Shown: one piece after another, positions 56,500 through 64,000 of the stretch
Position numbering within the stretch: position 1 is the first letter of the stretch
Layout of the letters: every line of letters starts with the position of its first letter
NCBI RefSeq assembly: GCF_013204825.1
Contig: NZ_JABMKV010000001.1
Span: 558,001 to 622,000, forward strand
Length of the DNA stretch: 64,000 bases
Source of the DNA: Pedobacter boryungensis
Lineage (GTDB): Bacteria > Bacteroidota > Bacteroidia > Sphingobacteriales > Sphingobacteriaceae
Direction: 5' to 3'
Translations under genes and position numbers: made by a program
The notes under the pieces: generated by a model
What the model was told of the DNA's origin: nothing
Seen by the model: the letters and a program-made list of their open reading frames with translations, nothing else
Databases searched by the model: none

Positions 56500-57270
56500 A
56501 TGAAACATTATTTTATCGTCGCTACAATAGCTTTAGCGATTCATCCTTTTTTTGCAGTTCATGCGCAAACCAAACCAGAAGAGACAGAGTTTTACACACC
56601 GGTTCCGGCAATAGTTACGCCTGGGTCTACAAATAGCACAGCACCTTCTGATGCAATTATCTTATTCAACGGAAAAGATTTAAACGAATGGGTAAGTGTT
56701 AAAGATAATGGACCTGCCAAATGGATTGTAAAGGATGGGGCAGTAACTGTTGATAAAAGCACAGGTAACATTGAAACCAAAAGGAAATTCACCAACTATC
56801 AATTACATATCGAATGGCAAATTCCTTCAAATATTACAGGCGAAGGACAGGCAAGAGGTAATAGTGGCTTGTTTTTAGCCTCTACTGGCAGTGGAGATGC
56901 AGGGTATGAGTTGCAAATTTTAGATTCATACGCAAATAAAACATATACAAATGGTCAGGCAGGCAGTATTTATAAGCAAACTACGCCCTTGGTAAATGCA
57001 AATAGGAAACCAGGAGAGTGGCAAAGTTATGATGTAATTTGGACGGCACCTGTATTTAATGAAGATGGAAGTTTAAAAAGTGCAGCAAGAGTAACTGTGC
57101 TATTTAATGGAGTATTAATACAAAACAACTTCGAACTTAAAGGGCCAACACAATACATTGGGAAAGCAAGTTATGCTAAAGCTCATGGTGCATGTCCAAT
57201 TAAATTACAAGCACATGGTGATAAAAGTGAACCAATTAGCTTCCGCAACATTTGGATAAGAGAACTGTAG
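56500..57270 (+). CDS. DUF1080 (3-keto-disaccharide hydrolase-like) secreted protein
   Basis: 256 residues with signal peptide (cut near VHAQ, 23). The DUF1080 (PF06439) jelly roll runs from about 50 to 256: 'IILFNGKDLNEWVS', 'YQLHIEWQIP', 'GNSGLFLAS', 'YELQILDSYANKTY', 'GQAGSIYKQTTPLVNA', 'FRNIWIREL'. The fold resembles concanavalin-like glycan binders; some members cleave 3-keto-glycosides. It stands alone between two terminator-like gaps, at the end of the utilization region. Role here probably extracellular sugar processing or binding. No classical catalytic residue can be fixed from sequence alone. Confidence 0.87.
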   Translation: MKHYFIVATIALAIHPFFAVHAQTKPEETEFYTPVPAIVTPGSTNSTAPSDAIILFNGKDLNEWVSVKDNGPAKWIVKDGAVTVDKSTGNIETKRKFTNYQLHIEWQIPSNITGEGQARGNSGLFLASTGSGDAGYELQILDSYANKTYTNGQAGSIYKQTTPLVNANRKPGEWQSYDVIWTAPVFNEDGSLKSAARVTVLFNGVLIQNNFELKGPTQYIGKASYAKAHGACPIKLQAHGDKSEPISFRNIWIREL

Positions 57271-57459
57271 ACTAATTTACAGCGTTGATGACGGATTTAA
57301 TAACCTATTTATCCTTGTAATTCGTTAAAAATCAATGTGAAAACAATGTTTGTGGCTAATTAACAGCTGATAATTTTAAAATTTATTAAAATTATCCTTT
57401 CAAAATTATATCTTTGCAACATCATACAAAAACGATATCCATTGTTTCTGTGTGGAGAT

Positions 57460-57533
57460 GCCTCCATAGCTCAGCTGGATAGAGCACCGGTTTTCTAAAC
57501 CGTAGGTCATAGGTTCGAATCCTATTGGGGGTA
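57460..57533 (+). tRNA. tRNA-Arg (anticodon TCT)
   Basis: A 74-nt cloverleaf. Acceptor GCCTCCA pairs with TGGGGGT (two G-U type pairs). D arm GCTC..GAGC, anticodon stem CCGGT/ACCGT (first pair mismatched) around loop TTTCTAA with TCT at the anticodon, T arm ATAGG-TTCGAAT-CCTAT. Discriminator A; CCA is not encoded. The plus-strand gene is followed by a TTTTAAGCCATAACTAA..TTGGTTATGGCTTTTATTTT hairpin that probably ends its transcript. Confidence 0.95.
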
Positions 57534-57544
57534 CACGTTTTTAA

Positions 57545-57580
57545 GCCATAACTAAATTCATATTTGGTTATGGCTTTTAT
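57545..57580 (+). terminator. Terminator after tRNA-Arg
   Basis: AGCCATAACTAAAT pairs imperfectly with ATTTGGTTATGGCT and is followed by TTTATTTT. Twelve bp downstream of the tRNA. Confidence 0.7.
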
Positions 57581-57678
57581 TTTAAGTAAAAATCTTGATT
57601 TTACAGCGAAAGATGCTTTTGAAGACTTTTAATCTTAGATTTTCTATTAATAGAATTTAAATCTCGGAAATTGTCAGA

Positions 57679-58317
57679 TCAGCCAATCTTCATCTGAGTA
57701 GCGAAAGTTTCAAAGAATTTGGTTACGTGTAGCCCATCGCATAGTGCATGGTTGACATGAACGGAAACTGGAAGCAATACCTGATCGTTCAGTTCGCTTA
57801 GCTTACCGAAAACGATCTTGGGAATGCTGTCTGTCACACCCGTCATTTGTGCGTGCTGCATGCTGCTGAACCTTATTCCCGGTAGGATAGAATAGTGAAT
57901 GATGCTGTCCAGTGTGCTTTCCAGTTTCAATCCAGTGTCCATTCTTACCGAATTTATAGCAAGTTGCGCCTCTTTGGCAAATGTTCCAAAATCCTTATGG
58001 TAGTTAAAATAGGCAAAGCCAAATGTTTCGTCATTTCTCAGTACGGTAATTGAGCCTGAGATCTGCGCATATTCAATTACGTTGTCACCCTGAATCCTGT
58101 AGCGGAATTCTCTTACCAGATTAGCAGCTGCCAAGGATTTGTGGAGGTAGTACATTAAAAAGGGAACCTTGTAAGACTTGCAGAACCTATAGGCCTGGGT
58201 ACAGTTGATTTCGCTTGTAACACCGAAAAAGGGCTGTTGAAAGTTTCTAAAAAAATTATAGTGGTCTTGGCGCTTCCACTGGCTGATATCTATGTTATAT
58301 TTGTCTGTGTTTTCCAT
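57679..58317 (-). CDS. Chloramphenicol acetyltransferase-like protein (type A CAT family)
   Basis: 212 residues, the usual CAT monomer size. 'YNIDISQWKRQDHYNFFRNFQQPFFG' (split) at the N-terminus and 'VHVNHALCDGLHVTKFF' near the C-terminus, with H190 as catalytic base and D194 as structural residue (H-x3-D-G), are the family signature. Real CATs acetylate chloramphenicol with acetyl-CoA; many chromosomal homologues have other substrates. It is divergent from an AraC-type gene, with a direct-repeat operator between them, which hints at an inducible function. Resistance activity cannot be deduced from sequence. Confidence 0.85.
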   Translation of the reverse strand: MENTDKYNIDISQWKRQDHYNFFRNFQQPFFGVTSEINCTQAYRFCKSYKVPFLMYYLHKSLAAANLVREFRYRIQGDNVIEYAQISGSITVLRNDETFGFAYFNYHKDFGTFAKEAQLAINSVRMDTGLKLESTLDSIIHYSILPGIRFSSMQHAQMTGVTDSIPKIVFGKLSELNDQVLLPVSVHVNHALCDGLHVTKFFETFATQMKIG

Positions 58318-58349
58318 TGATGCAAGTTGCCGATTTGTCTAGGCTACTG

Positions 58350-58387
58350 ATATGCACTAAAGGATTTAAAATATGCACTAACGGATT
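58350..58387. promoter_or_regulatory. Direct-repeat operator between CAT and AraC genes
   Basis: ATATGCACTAAAGGATT (58350-58366) and ATATGCACTAACGGATT (58371-58387) are 17-bp copies with one mismatch at 21-bp spacing, two turns of the helix. This is the exact geometry of AraC-family paired sites. The second copy abuts the ATG of the AraC gene and the first lies 32 bp from the CAT start. Confidence 0.7.
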
Positions 58388-59344
58388 ATGTACCAGATCA
58401 CGGGATCCAACTTCAGCGAATTGATTACAAGGGAGTTTACCTCTGATGTGCTATCAAAGCAATCATTTGGGGAAATGGCGAGTGTCTTCGAGTGCAAAAC
58501 AAATAGTCTTAGGGCTGCTGATTTTGACATTTTAAGGTTTAGCGCCAGTTTTGACGAACAACTAGAAGTAACTGATTTCATCGACACTAGTCATGTAAGC
58601 ATGCATTTCCAGCTCTCCGGCTACTCCAATGCATCCATTTCAGGACTTGATGGGGACAAGCCAATGCAACAGGGGAGATTCAATGTGTTTAACTGCGTTG
58701 ATCCAGTAAGCTCTTTTGTTTTTCCAAGGCAAAAGAAGTACGAATATATTTGTGTAGGCCTTAAACCTTCGTTTTTCAATGGTATACTAGAAAAATGCGG
58801 AGATGGGTACAGCCAGTTACTGGAGCGCAGCATTGAGAGGAAGGGATTTAGCTTATTTACAGATGGAGTAGGAAGTAGTCTTGCCCAGCTGGAAGTCCTA
58901 AGGTTGCTCCATAAATCCCCAGTTTCAGATGGGTTGATGAATGAATACCTAAAGTCAAAGGTAAGCGAATTGGTATTGCTTTCTTTGGATGGCTGGCTGA
59001 CAAATAATTCCAAAAAAGAGTCATGGAGTGCAGCCGATTTGGAGAAACTTCAAGCGGTCAAAGAATATCTTGACAAAGAATACCTTTTGCCAGTATCCCT
59101 AGAAGGATTGGCTAGAAAGTTTCTGCTTAACGAGTTTAAGCTAAAAAAAGGATTTCGTATGCAATTCGGGAGCACAGTCTTTGGCCATATCCATTCACTT
59201 CGGATGCATCATGCTTCGCTGCTACTTGAAAGTGGTGGATTAAGGGTTGGAGAAGTTGCGGCGATAGTAGGCTATACTTCCGATTCCTCTTTTATAAGGT
59301 CGTTTAGGAATTTTTATGGCACTCCACCCGGTAAAACAAGGTAG
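58388..59344 (+). CDS. AraC family transcriptional regulator
   Basis: 318 residues. The N-terminal two thirds (about 1-200) is a sensor-type domain with no recognised family. The C-terminus (about 215-318) is the double HTH: 'LEKLQAVKEYLDKEYLLPVS', 'LEGLARKFLLNEFKLKKGFR' and 'VGEVAAIVGYTSDSSFIRSF' followed by 'FYGTPPGKTR'. It probably controls the divergent CAT-like gene and itself through the repeat at its start codon. Because one repeat ends at ATG 58388, the real start could lie further in (for example M at residue 30), but the frame and length fit as given. Confidence 0.88.
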   Translation: MYQITGSNFSELITREFTSDVLSKQSFGEMASVFECKTNSLRAADFDILRFSASFDEQLEVTDFIDTSHVSMHFQLSGYSNASISGLDGDKPMQQGRFNVFNCVDPVSSFVFPRQKKYEYICVGLKPSFFNGILEKCGDGYSQLLERSIERKGFSLFTDGVGSSLAQLEVLRLLHKSPVSDGLMNEYLKSKVSELVLLSLDGWLTNNSKKESWSAADLEKLQAVKEYLDKEYLLPVSLEGLARKFLLNEFKLKKGFRMQFGSTVFGHIHSLRMHHASLLLESGGLRVGEVAAIVGYTSDSSFIRSFRNFYGTPPGKTR

Positions 59345-59784
59345 GTGTCATTAAAAACGATATCGCAAATTAATACTGGACTTTTTGATGTGAGCCATTA
59401 AAAGCTTCTTACACATTTGTAAGAAGCTTTTTTATTTTCTATTGTCCTCACCTTGAAAGCTAGTATCTCTTCAGCTTTAACTACCTAATCATTAATGTGG
59501 TCAGGTACTAATTTGCTCTTATTGAAGAGATAATTACAGAGATAGTAATCTTACATACTGCCGAACATCATTTCTGAAAATGACTACAGTCACTATTTAA
59601 TTTTCGCTTATTCAACAAATTTGATAAGTAAACAAATAGTCATGAAAACTTTGTTCAATTTATCTCTTGCTCTTTCTTGTCCTAAATATACTTCTATGCC
59701 AAGATCCTTGTGTGAGTTAATTGATAGAAAAATCTTTATCGACATGATGTATGCTAGCAAAAAAAATAATCTAAATAAATTACT
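59345..59784. other. Intergenic region with terminator, before alcohol dehydrogenase
   Basis: 440 bp. The first part holds the terminator of the AraC gene (listed separately). The rest is AT-rich without a gene that I can support; a 70-codon minus-strand frame (59608-59820) overlaps the alcohol dehydrogenase start and lacks any family features. No clear promoter match was found for the dehydrogenase. Confidence 0.5.
59400..59433 (+). terminator. Intrinsic terminator after AraC gene
   Basis: Perfect 13-bp stem AAAGCTTCTTACA / TGTAAGAAGCTTT around CATT, followed by six T. The run of A before the stem allows it to work for the minus strand as well. Confidence 0.9.
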
Positions 59785-60819
59785 ATGATCCCAAAAATGA
59801 TGAAAGCTGCTGTGCTCCATGAGTTCGGTAAGCCCTTAACAATTGAAGAAGTAGAAGTCAAAATGCCTGGTGAAAACCAAATCCTGATCAAAGTTATCGC
59901 AAGTGGTGTGTGTCACACAGACCTGCATGCATGCATGGGTGACTGGCCAGTTAAACCAAAACTTCCTTTGATACCAGGACACGAGGCTGTTGGTTATGTG
60001 GTGGCATTGGGACGTGGAGTTGAAAATATTAAGGAAGGAGATATCGTTGGAGCTCCATGGCTTTTTAGTGCCTGCGGTTGCTGCGAATATTGCATTACTG
60101 GCTGGGAGACATTGTGTGAAAGCCAACAAAATGGAGGATATAGTGTGGATGGAGGCTATGCAGAATATGTCGTTGCAGATAGCAGATATGTGGCCAGGTT
60201 CCCAATGGGTATTGATTTTTCGGAAATGGCGCCTATTACCTGTGCTGGAGTAACAGTATATAAGGGCTTAAAAGAAACCGAAGCGAAACCCGGAGAATGG
60301 GTTGCCATTTCAGGAATAGGTGGACTTGGCCATCTTGCCGTCCAATATGCAAAAGCGATGGGCATGCATGTAGCTGCAATTGATGTTTCGGATGACAAGC
60401 TGGAACTGGCAAAACAACTTGGAGCCGATTTAACCGTAAATGCAATGCAAAATGATCCTGGTCTTTTTCTAAAAGAGAAAACTGGTGGTATGCATGGTGT
60501 TTTGGTAACAGCTGTCTCACCAATAGCTTTCAAACAAGCACTTACCGCACTCAGAAGAAAAGGTACAATTTCATTGAATGGTCTTCCACCAGGAAGTTTT
60601 GATCTACCAATCTTTGAAACCGTACTGAACCGATACACTGTGAGAGGATCTATTGTTGGTACGAGAAAAGATATGCAGGAAGCGATAGGCTTTGCTGTAG
60701 ACGGCAAGGTTAAGGCAACTGTTCATACTGCTAAGCTTGAAGATATAAATGAAGTTCTAGAGCAGATGAAAAAAGGAGAAATAGAAGGGCGTATCGTACT
60801 TCAGATCGCTCAACCATAA
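59785..60819 (+). CDS. adhP: Zinc-dependent alcohol dehydrogenase
   Basis: 344 residues. Catalytic zinc ligands C43, H66 (with E67) and C153; structural zinc C97, C100, C103, C111 in C-x2-C-x2-C-x7-C form. NAD-binding '[17 protein letters not shown]' at 177-193. All match AdhP-type enzymes that interconvert ethanol and acetaldehyde with NAD. It sits 18 nt before a universal stress protein gene, and both are followed by an HdeD-like gene, suggesting a stress or low-oxygen unit. Start could also be M5 or M6 (MMKAAV). Confidence 0.92.
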   Translation: MIPKMMKAAVLHEFGKPLTIEEVEVKMPGENQILIKVIASGVCHTDLHACMGDWPVKPKLPLIPGHEAVGYVVALGRGVENIKEGDIVGAPWLFSACGCCEYCITGWETLCESQQNGGYSVDGGYAEYVVADSRYVARFPMGIDFSEMAPITCAGVTVYKGLKETEAKPGEWVAISGIGGLGHLAVQYAKAMGMHVAAIDVSDDKLELAKQLGADLTVNAMQNDPGLFLKEKTGGMHGVLVTAVSPIAFKQALTALRRKGTISLNGLPPGSFDLPIFETVLNRYTVRGSIVGTRKDMQEAIGFAVDGKVKATVHTAKLEDINEVLEQMKKGEIEGRIVLQIAQP

Positions 60820-60837
60820 ATATTAAAGTTAATTATC

Positions 60838-61713
60838 ATGAAAAATATTCTGGTAGCTACCGACTTTTCTGCACCCGCTGAAAATGCTGCTCATTATGCA
60901 ATCGGACTTGCAAAGAAATTGAAGGCCGACGTTATTTTATGTAACGCTTTTAAAGTTCCTGCTGATGCACCAATGGCTGCTCAAGTTGCTTGGCCGTTGG
61001 TCGAGGAGGCAGACATGGAGCTTGAATCTAATGGTAACCTCAATGAACTCGTCAAAAAACTAGAAAAAACAAATTGCGAAGCTATAGATAGCTATTGCCC
61101 AAAGCTTTTATTTGAAAGTGAGAAGGGCAAGGTCTGTGAGGTAGTATCTGAGATAGTAAAGCTGAAAAAAATTGAGCTGGTAGTAATGGGAATGGCTGGT
61201 GCGGGACAATTGGTGCAGTGGGCTTTGGGAAGCAACAGCAAACAGATGATCGATGATGCAGATTTTCCGGTGCTCTATGTGCCTTTTAGTGCCAAGTTCT
61301 TAGATATTAAAAGAATCGCCTTTACCACAGACCTTTCTAGCGAAGATCTTGAGCCATTGCAATTTCTGTGCATCATGGCAAAAGAGATGGATGCAGAGAT
61401 TGTGGTGTACAACATCACTAATTTTGAAATGCAAAAGACAGCGGAGGAGGAGGGACTAAATAAGCAGTTTTTAAAAAACGTAGTTAGCAAGTTGGATTAC
61501 AAAAAGATTAGGTATGAAAACATATGGCATTCGGATATGAATGAAGGATTCAGGTGGATTAGGAATAACAAAGAGATTGATATGATAGCAATGGTGCATC
61601 GTCAGCATTCGCTTGTTGATAAACTCGTAAATGGCAGTTACGCCCATAAGCTATCTAGGTACACGAAAATACCCTTACTTATTTTTCAGCCCTGCGAAAA
61701 AATCTATAAATAA
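60838..61713 (+). CDS. Tandem universal stress protein (UspA family)
   Basis: 291 residues with two Usp domains. Domain 1 (1-145) starts 'MKNILVATDFSAPAENAAHYA' (split) and carries a nucleotide-binding 'GMAGAG' followed by 'LGSNSKQMI'. Domain 2 (about 155-291) starts 'KRIAFTTDLSSEDLEPLQFL' and has a degenerate loop ('MVHRQHSLVDKLVNGSYAHKL'). Usp proteins bind ATP or act in stress survival. It follows adhP by 18 nt and precedes the DUF308 gene by 7 nt, so all three are likely one operon. Confidence 0.9.
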   Translation: MKNILVATDFSAPAENAAHYAIGLAKKLKADVILCNAFKVPADAPMAAQVAWPLVEEADMELESNGNLNELVKKLEKTNCEAIDSYCPKLLFESEKGKVCEVVSEIVKLKKIELVVMGMAGAGQLVQWALGSNSKQMIDDADFPVLYVPFSAKFLDIKRIAFTTDLSSEDLEPLQFLCIMAKEMDAEIVVYNITNFEMQKTAEEEGLNKQFLKNVVSKLDYKKIRYENIWHSDMNEGFRWIRNNKEIDMIAMVHRQHSLVDKLVNGSYAHKLSRYTKIPLLIFQPCEKIYK

Positions 61714-61720
61714 AAAGAGA

Positions 61721-62332
61721 ATGAAGATAAAAAAAATTAGTGTGCTAGGCTATGATACAAGGTATTGGTGGCTTCTATTGGGTGGGGGTATACTTTTTAT
61801 TGCCCTCGGCACATGGATTATTCTTACGCCAGAAAAAACCTATCTATTTATGAGCCAGCTTCTTTCAGCCGGTATGCTGTTTACAGGTTTGTTCGACGCG
61901 ACTTTTTCTGTATTTAATAGCAGAAGGATAAAAGATTGGGGATGGATTTTTACTGGTGGAGTTATAGACACAATATTGGGTGTATATTTTTTAAACTATC
62001 CTTTACTTTCTCTCATTTTTATGCCTATGGTAATAGGTCTATGGATGATGTTCAGGGCATTCATGACTGTCAGCAGCCCAATAGCTCTTCAGGCTCTTGG
62101 TATAAAGGACTTTTTTCTACTGATTTTAACCAGCGGCATCCTCATACTGCCCTCATTAGTGATACTGATAGACCCGTTTGCTGGCCTTGCCAACATGGTG
62201 ATCATAACGGGAATAGGTTTTTTGCTCTCCGGTATTTTCAGAATTATTTTCTCCCAGCAACTTCGAAAGCTCAAAAAAGTGCATATTTCGGTAAAGAGGA
62301 GAAAAAAGTATCTCGATCGTCATGTTGGATAA
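61721..62332 (+). CDS. HdeD-like DUF308 membrane protein
   Basis: 203 residues from ATG 61721. An in-frame start 90 nt further upstream would overlap the Usp gene by 83 nt and is not needed. Six membrane segments are visible: 'WWLLLGGGILFIALGTWIIL', 'MSQLLSAGMLFTGLFDATF' and so on, with internal symmetry, as in HdeD (acid resistance) and other DUF308 proteins. Basic C-terminal tail 'KRRKKYLDRHVG'. Third gene of the adhP-usp unit; function in acid or general stress is inferred from the family. Confidence 0.83.
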   Translation: MKIKKISVLGYDTRYWWLLLGGGILFIALGTWIILTPEKTYLFMSQLLSAGMLFTGLFDATFSVFNSRRIKDWGWIFTGGVIDTILGVYFLNYPLLSLIFMPMVIGLWMMFRAFMTVSSPIALQALGIKDFFLLILTSGILILPSLVILIDPFAGLANMVIITGIGFLLSGIFRIIFSQQLRKLKKVHISVKRRKKYLDRHVG

Positions 62333-62555
62333 CTTCAAGAAATGACACTGAAAGTATGGTTTAAAATAAATTTAAAGCAAATTGTTCGCGATGTTTTAAA
62401 GCATATTAAAATTTTATATCCTTTATTCATAATCTTAAAGTTTTGTAGACCAAACCACTACAAGCCTTTCATTTATAAGTTGACAGCAAAACTCCCGTTT
62501 ATTGATGAATTTTGTACTTAATACTAAGTACTATTACTCAATAATCTACCTACTT

Positions 62556-62687
62556 ATGGACAGTATTCACGAAAAATATGACGTGTCGATCTTGCAACAA
62601 TATAAAGTTGGACTTTTTTACCTTTTTATTTTGTTCTTGGGTGCGCTCATCGCTTTTCCTAGAGCAGTTAGAGAGAAGTTATTTAAG
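62556..62687 (+). CDS. Small predicted membrane peptide
   Basis: 43-44 residues from ATG 62556; the longer frame from 62502 has a poor start. It has a polar N-terminus 'MDSIHEKYDVSILQQ', one membrane segment 'VGLFYLFILFLGALIAF' and a basic end 'RAVREKLFK'. No family recognised. Its amphipathic layout is protein-like, but it is short and isolated. Confidence 0.35.
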
Positions 62688-62811
62688 TAACTGACGAAAA
62701 TAACTTATTCATTTCAGTATAACCCTTCTATATTCTCGCCCTTGGCATTTACTTGTCTTCAATCCTAGCTTTTAAAAGCTGCGATATTCAGTCCAAGATA
62801 ATATTTGAGTT

Positions 62812-63171
62812 ATGAAAAATCTCAAAGCAATATTCTTTACGTTATTTTTATTTTGCAACTTATCATTATTTGCCCAAACTGGTTGTATAGCCAGTGGTAT
62901 TCCTTTTCAGTCCGATGGAACAATGTATTTGAGCTATAATGGTTCAACTGGTTATTATGATTTATATGGTGCAAAAAGTACAACCCCATATTCTACATAT
63001 TGCATAACTGCTACAGGCCGTAGCTGTTTAGTGAGAGGACTCGGTGTTTATAGTGGTACTGAAGTAACTTATGGACCATTTCCTTGCCCTGTTGACTCTA
63101 ATTTATATATTCTTTTGGGTTGCTGTGGACTATATTTTGTTATTAAAGTTAATAAAAGAAAATTTCCATAA
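62812..63171 (+). CDS. Small exported cysteine-rich protein with C-terminal TM and basic tail
   Basis: 119 residues. Signal peptide (cut near FAQ, 22), then a mature part with six or more cysteines ('TGCIASG', 'YCITATGRSCLVRG', 'PFPCPVD') and a C-terminal 'CPVDSNLYILLGCCGLYFVIK' followed by VNKRKFP. A short P-x-D motif, a membrane segment and a basic tail resemble the tripartite sorting signals of Bacteroidota exosortase-type systems (PID-CTERM-like). This is a visual match, not a proven one. Cargo function unknown. It stands alone. Confidence 0.6.
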   Translation: MKNLKAIFFTLFLFCNLSLFAQTGCIASGIPFQSDGTMYLSYNGSTGYYDLYGAKSTTPYSTYCITATGRSCLVRGLGVYSGTEVTYGPFPCPVDSNLYILLGCCGLYFVIKVNKRKFP

Positions 63172-63362
63172 TTATCTTAAAATCAGAACATAAGTTGAGC
63201 AGATAAGCATCATTAATGCTAATAACCATAATCTCTTGAATACAGATATAGATTTTATTAACTTAGATAAGTATATCAAAATTATTAATTAACGTTAATG
63301 TTAGTTTAACACGATTTTAATGCAATACAGCTAACTTTGATAGAATAATTAGTCTAAAATCA

Positions 63363-64000
63363 ATGATCAAAAAATACCTCTTATTTTTTATTTGCTTTTT
63401 CCTTTTTCAACAGGTAAATGCGCAATGGCCAGGGAAAATTGAAAACACCGCTCAAGTACTACTTCCAAACGGATGGAAATTAAGCCCTGCTGGTCACTCA
63501 TTATCACTTGGAGATTTACCATTAAATATGCAAGTGAGCTCATCAGGAAAGTTTATTGCCATAACCAACAATGGTCAAAGTACACAATCTCTTCAGCTTA
63601 TTGATGCCAAAACAGAAAAGATACTAGACGAAAAAGTATTGAGCAAATCATGGTATGGATTAGCGTTCAGTAAAGATGAGAAACACCTGTACGCATCTGG
63701 CGGAAATGATAACCTAATATTAGATTTTAGTCTTAAAAATAATAAGCTAGCAGGAAGCGATACCATCAAATTAGGGGATGCTTGGCCAAAACGTAAAATT
63801 AGTCCGGCTGGTATTGTGGTTAACAAAAATAACACGAAGCTTTTTACAGTAACCAAAGAAGATAGCTCGCTGTATATCATTAATCTTTCAGATAAGAAAA
63901 TACAAAAAAGAATTCAACTGCCTGCAATAGCTTATAGTTGTGTATTGTCATCAGATGAAACGAAATTATATATTTCTTTATGGGGAGGCCGGGCAATTGG
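63363..64000 (+). CDS. YncE-like beta-propeller protein, N-terminal part (runs off window)
   Basis: Starts ATG 63363 and stays open to the window end (212 codons). Signal peptide 'LFFICFFLFQQVNAQ', then 'LPNGWKLSPAGHSLSLGDLP' and repeated beta-propeller blades: 'QVSSSGKFIAITNNGQ', 'LIDAKTEKILDE', 'GLAFSKDEKHLYASGGND', 'IVVNKNNTKLFTVTKED'. This matches the N-terminus of Bacteroidota proteins that join a YncE-like propeller to an alkaline-phosphatase-type domain; the latter would lie beyond the window. The frame is absent from simple ORF lists because it lacks a stop here. Confidence 0.8.
   Translation, partial: MIKKYLLFFICFFLFQQVNAQWPGKIENTAQVLLPNGWKLSPAGHSLSLGDLPLNMQVSSSGKFIAITNNGQSTQSLQLIDAKTEKILDEKVLSKSWYGLAFSKDEKHLYASGGNDNLILDFSLKNNKLAGSDTIKLGDAWPKRKISPAGIVVNKNNTKLFTVTKEDSSLYIINLSDKKIQKRIQLPAIAYSCVLSSDETKLYISLWGGRAI

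Noticed and set aside
59608-59820. 70-codon minus-strand ORF in front of adhP
   Set aside because: It overlaps the adhP start, has no family features and an atypical composition.
61631-61720. Upstream extension of the DUF308 gene
   Set aside because: It would overlap the stress protein gene by 83 nt and adds a non-conserved polar leader; ATG 61721 gives the normal family N-terminus.
57460-62332. Integrated element with att repeats at the tRNA-Arg gene
   Set aside because: No integrase and no duplicated tRNA end were seen in the window; kept only as a weak island hypothesis.

Overview
The window comes from the chromosome of an AT-rich Bacteroidota bacterium, most probably Sphingobacteriaceae (Pedobacter-like). 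The grounds are two tandem SusC/SusD pairs, a type IX secretion (type B) C-terminal domain on a giant adhesin paired with a PorP/SprF protein, a DUF6266 gene, a Bacteroidota-type promoter (TTTG, N21, TATATTTA), and the near absence of Shine-Dalgarno sequences.

Layout. 1-449: end of a YceI-family gene. 450-1805: non-coding mosaic of long intergenic repeats. 1806-5591: small accessory module: CHAP-domain lysin-like protein, overlapping membrane protein, DUF6266 protein, and on the other strand an RteC-like gene split by one in-frame TGA plus a small HTH protein. 5760-12441: type I restriction-modification system in the order hsdR, hsdS, hsdM, with a RAYT-type (IS200/IS605-like) transposase and its REP-like palindromes lodged between hsdS and hsdM. 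13156-24595: a 3503-residue multi-domain surface protein (cadherin, Ig, YDG/MBG repeats) and its PorP/SprF partner. 24850-26034: a MazG-like pyrophosphohydrolase and a MaoC-like hydratase.

26038-57270 is a large polysaccharide utilization region. It holds a PL6-family lyase on the minus strand, then on the plus strand a membrane regulator, two susC/susD pairs, three GH2 enzymes, a DUF5009 membrane protein, a GH18 enzyme, an alginate-lyase-family protein, a GH88 unsaturated glucuronyl hydrolase, a clan GH-A hydrolase, a GH3 beta-glucosidase, mannonate dehydratase (UxuA) and a DUF1080 protein. Lyase, GH88 and UxuA together point to a uronic-acid-containing glycan: it is bound and imported by SusCD, cleaved by lyase and hydrolases, and its uronate goes through mannonate. 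GH18 and DUF5009 suggest an amino sugar as well. The exact substrate cannot be read from sequence.

57460-57533 is tRNA-Arg(TCT). After it lie a divergent chloramphenicol-acetyltransferase-like / AraC pair with a striking 21-bp-period direct repeat, and a stress-type cluster (Zn alcohol dehydrogenase, tandem universal stress protein, HdeD-like DUF308). The window ends with two small proteins and the start of a YncE-like beta-propeller gene that runs off the edge.

The strongest novelty candidate is the regulator at 27328-29253: a 7TMR-DISM membrane sensor joined by a coiled coil to the zinc ribbon and helix-turn-helix of an IS1595-type transposase, without the DDE catalytic domain. Downstream of it, just upstream of the first susC promoter, sit two identical 19-bp boxes, each a tandem pair of 9-mers. 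This looks like a domesticated transposase DNA-binding unit used as a membrane-tethered PUL regulator, with its likely operator visible.
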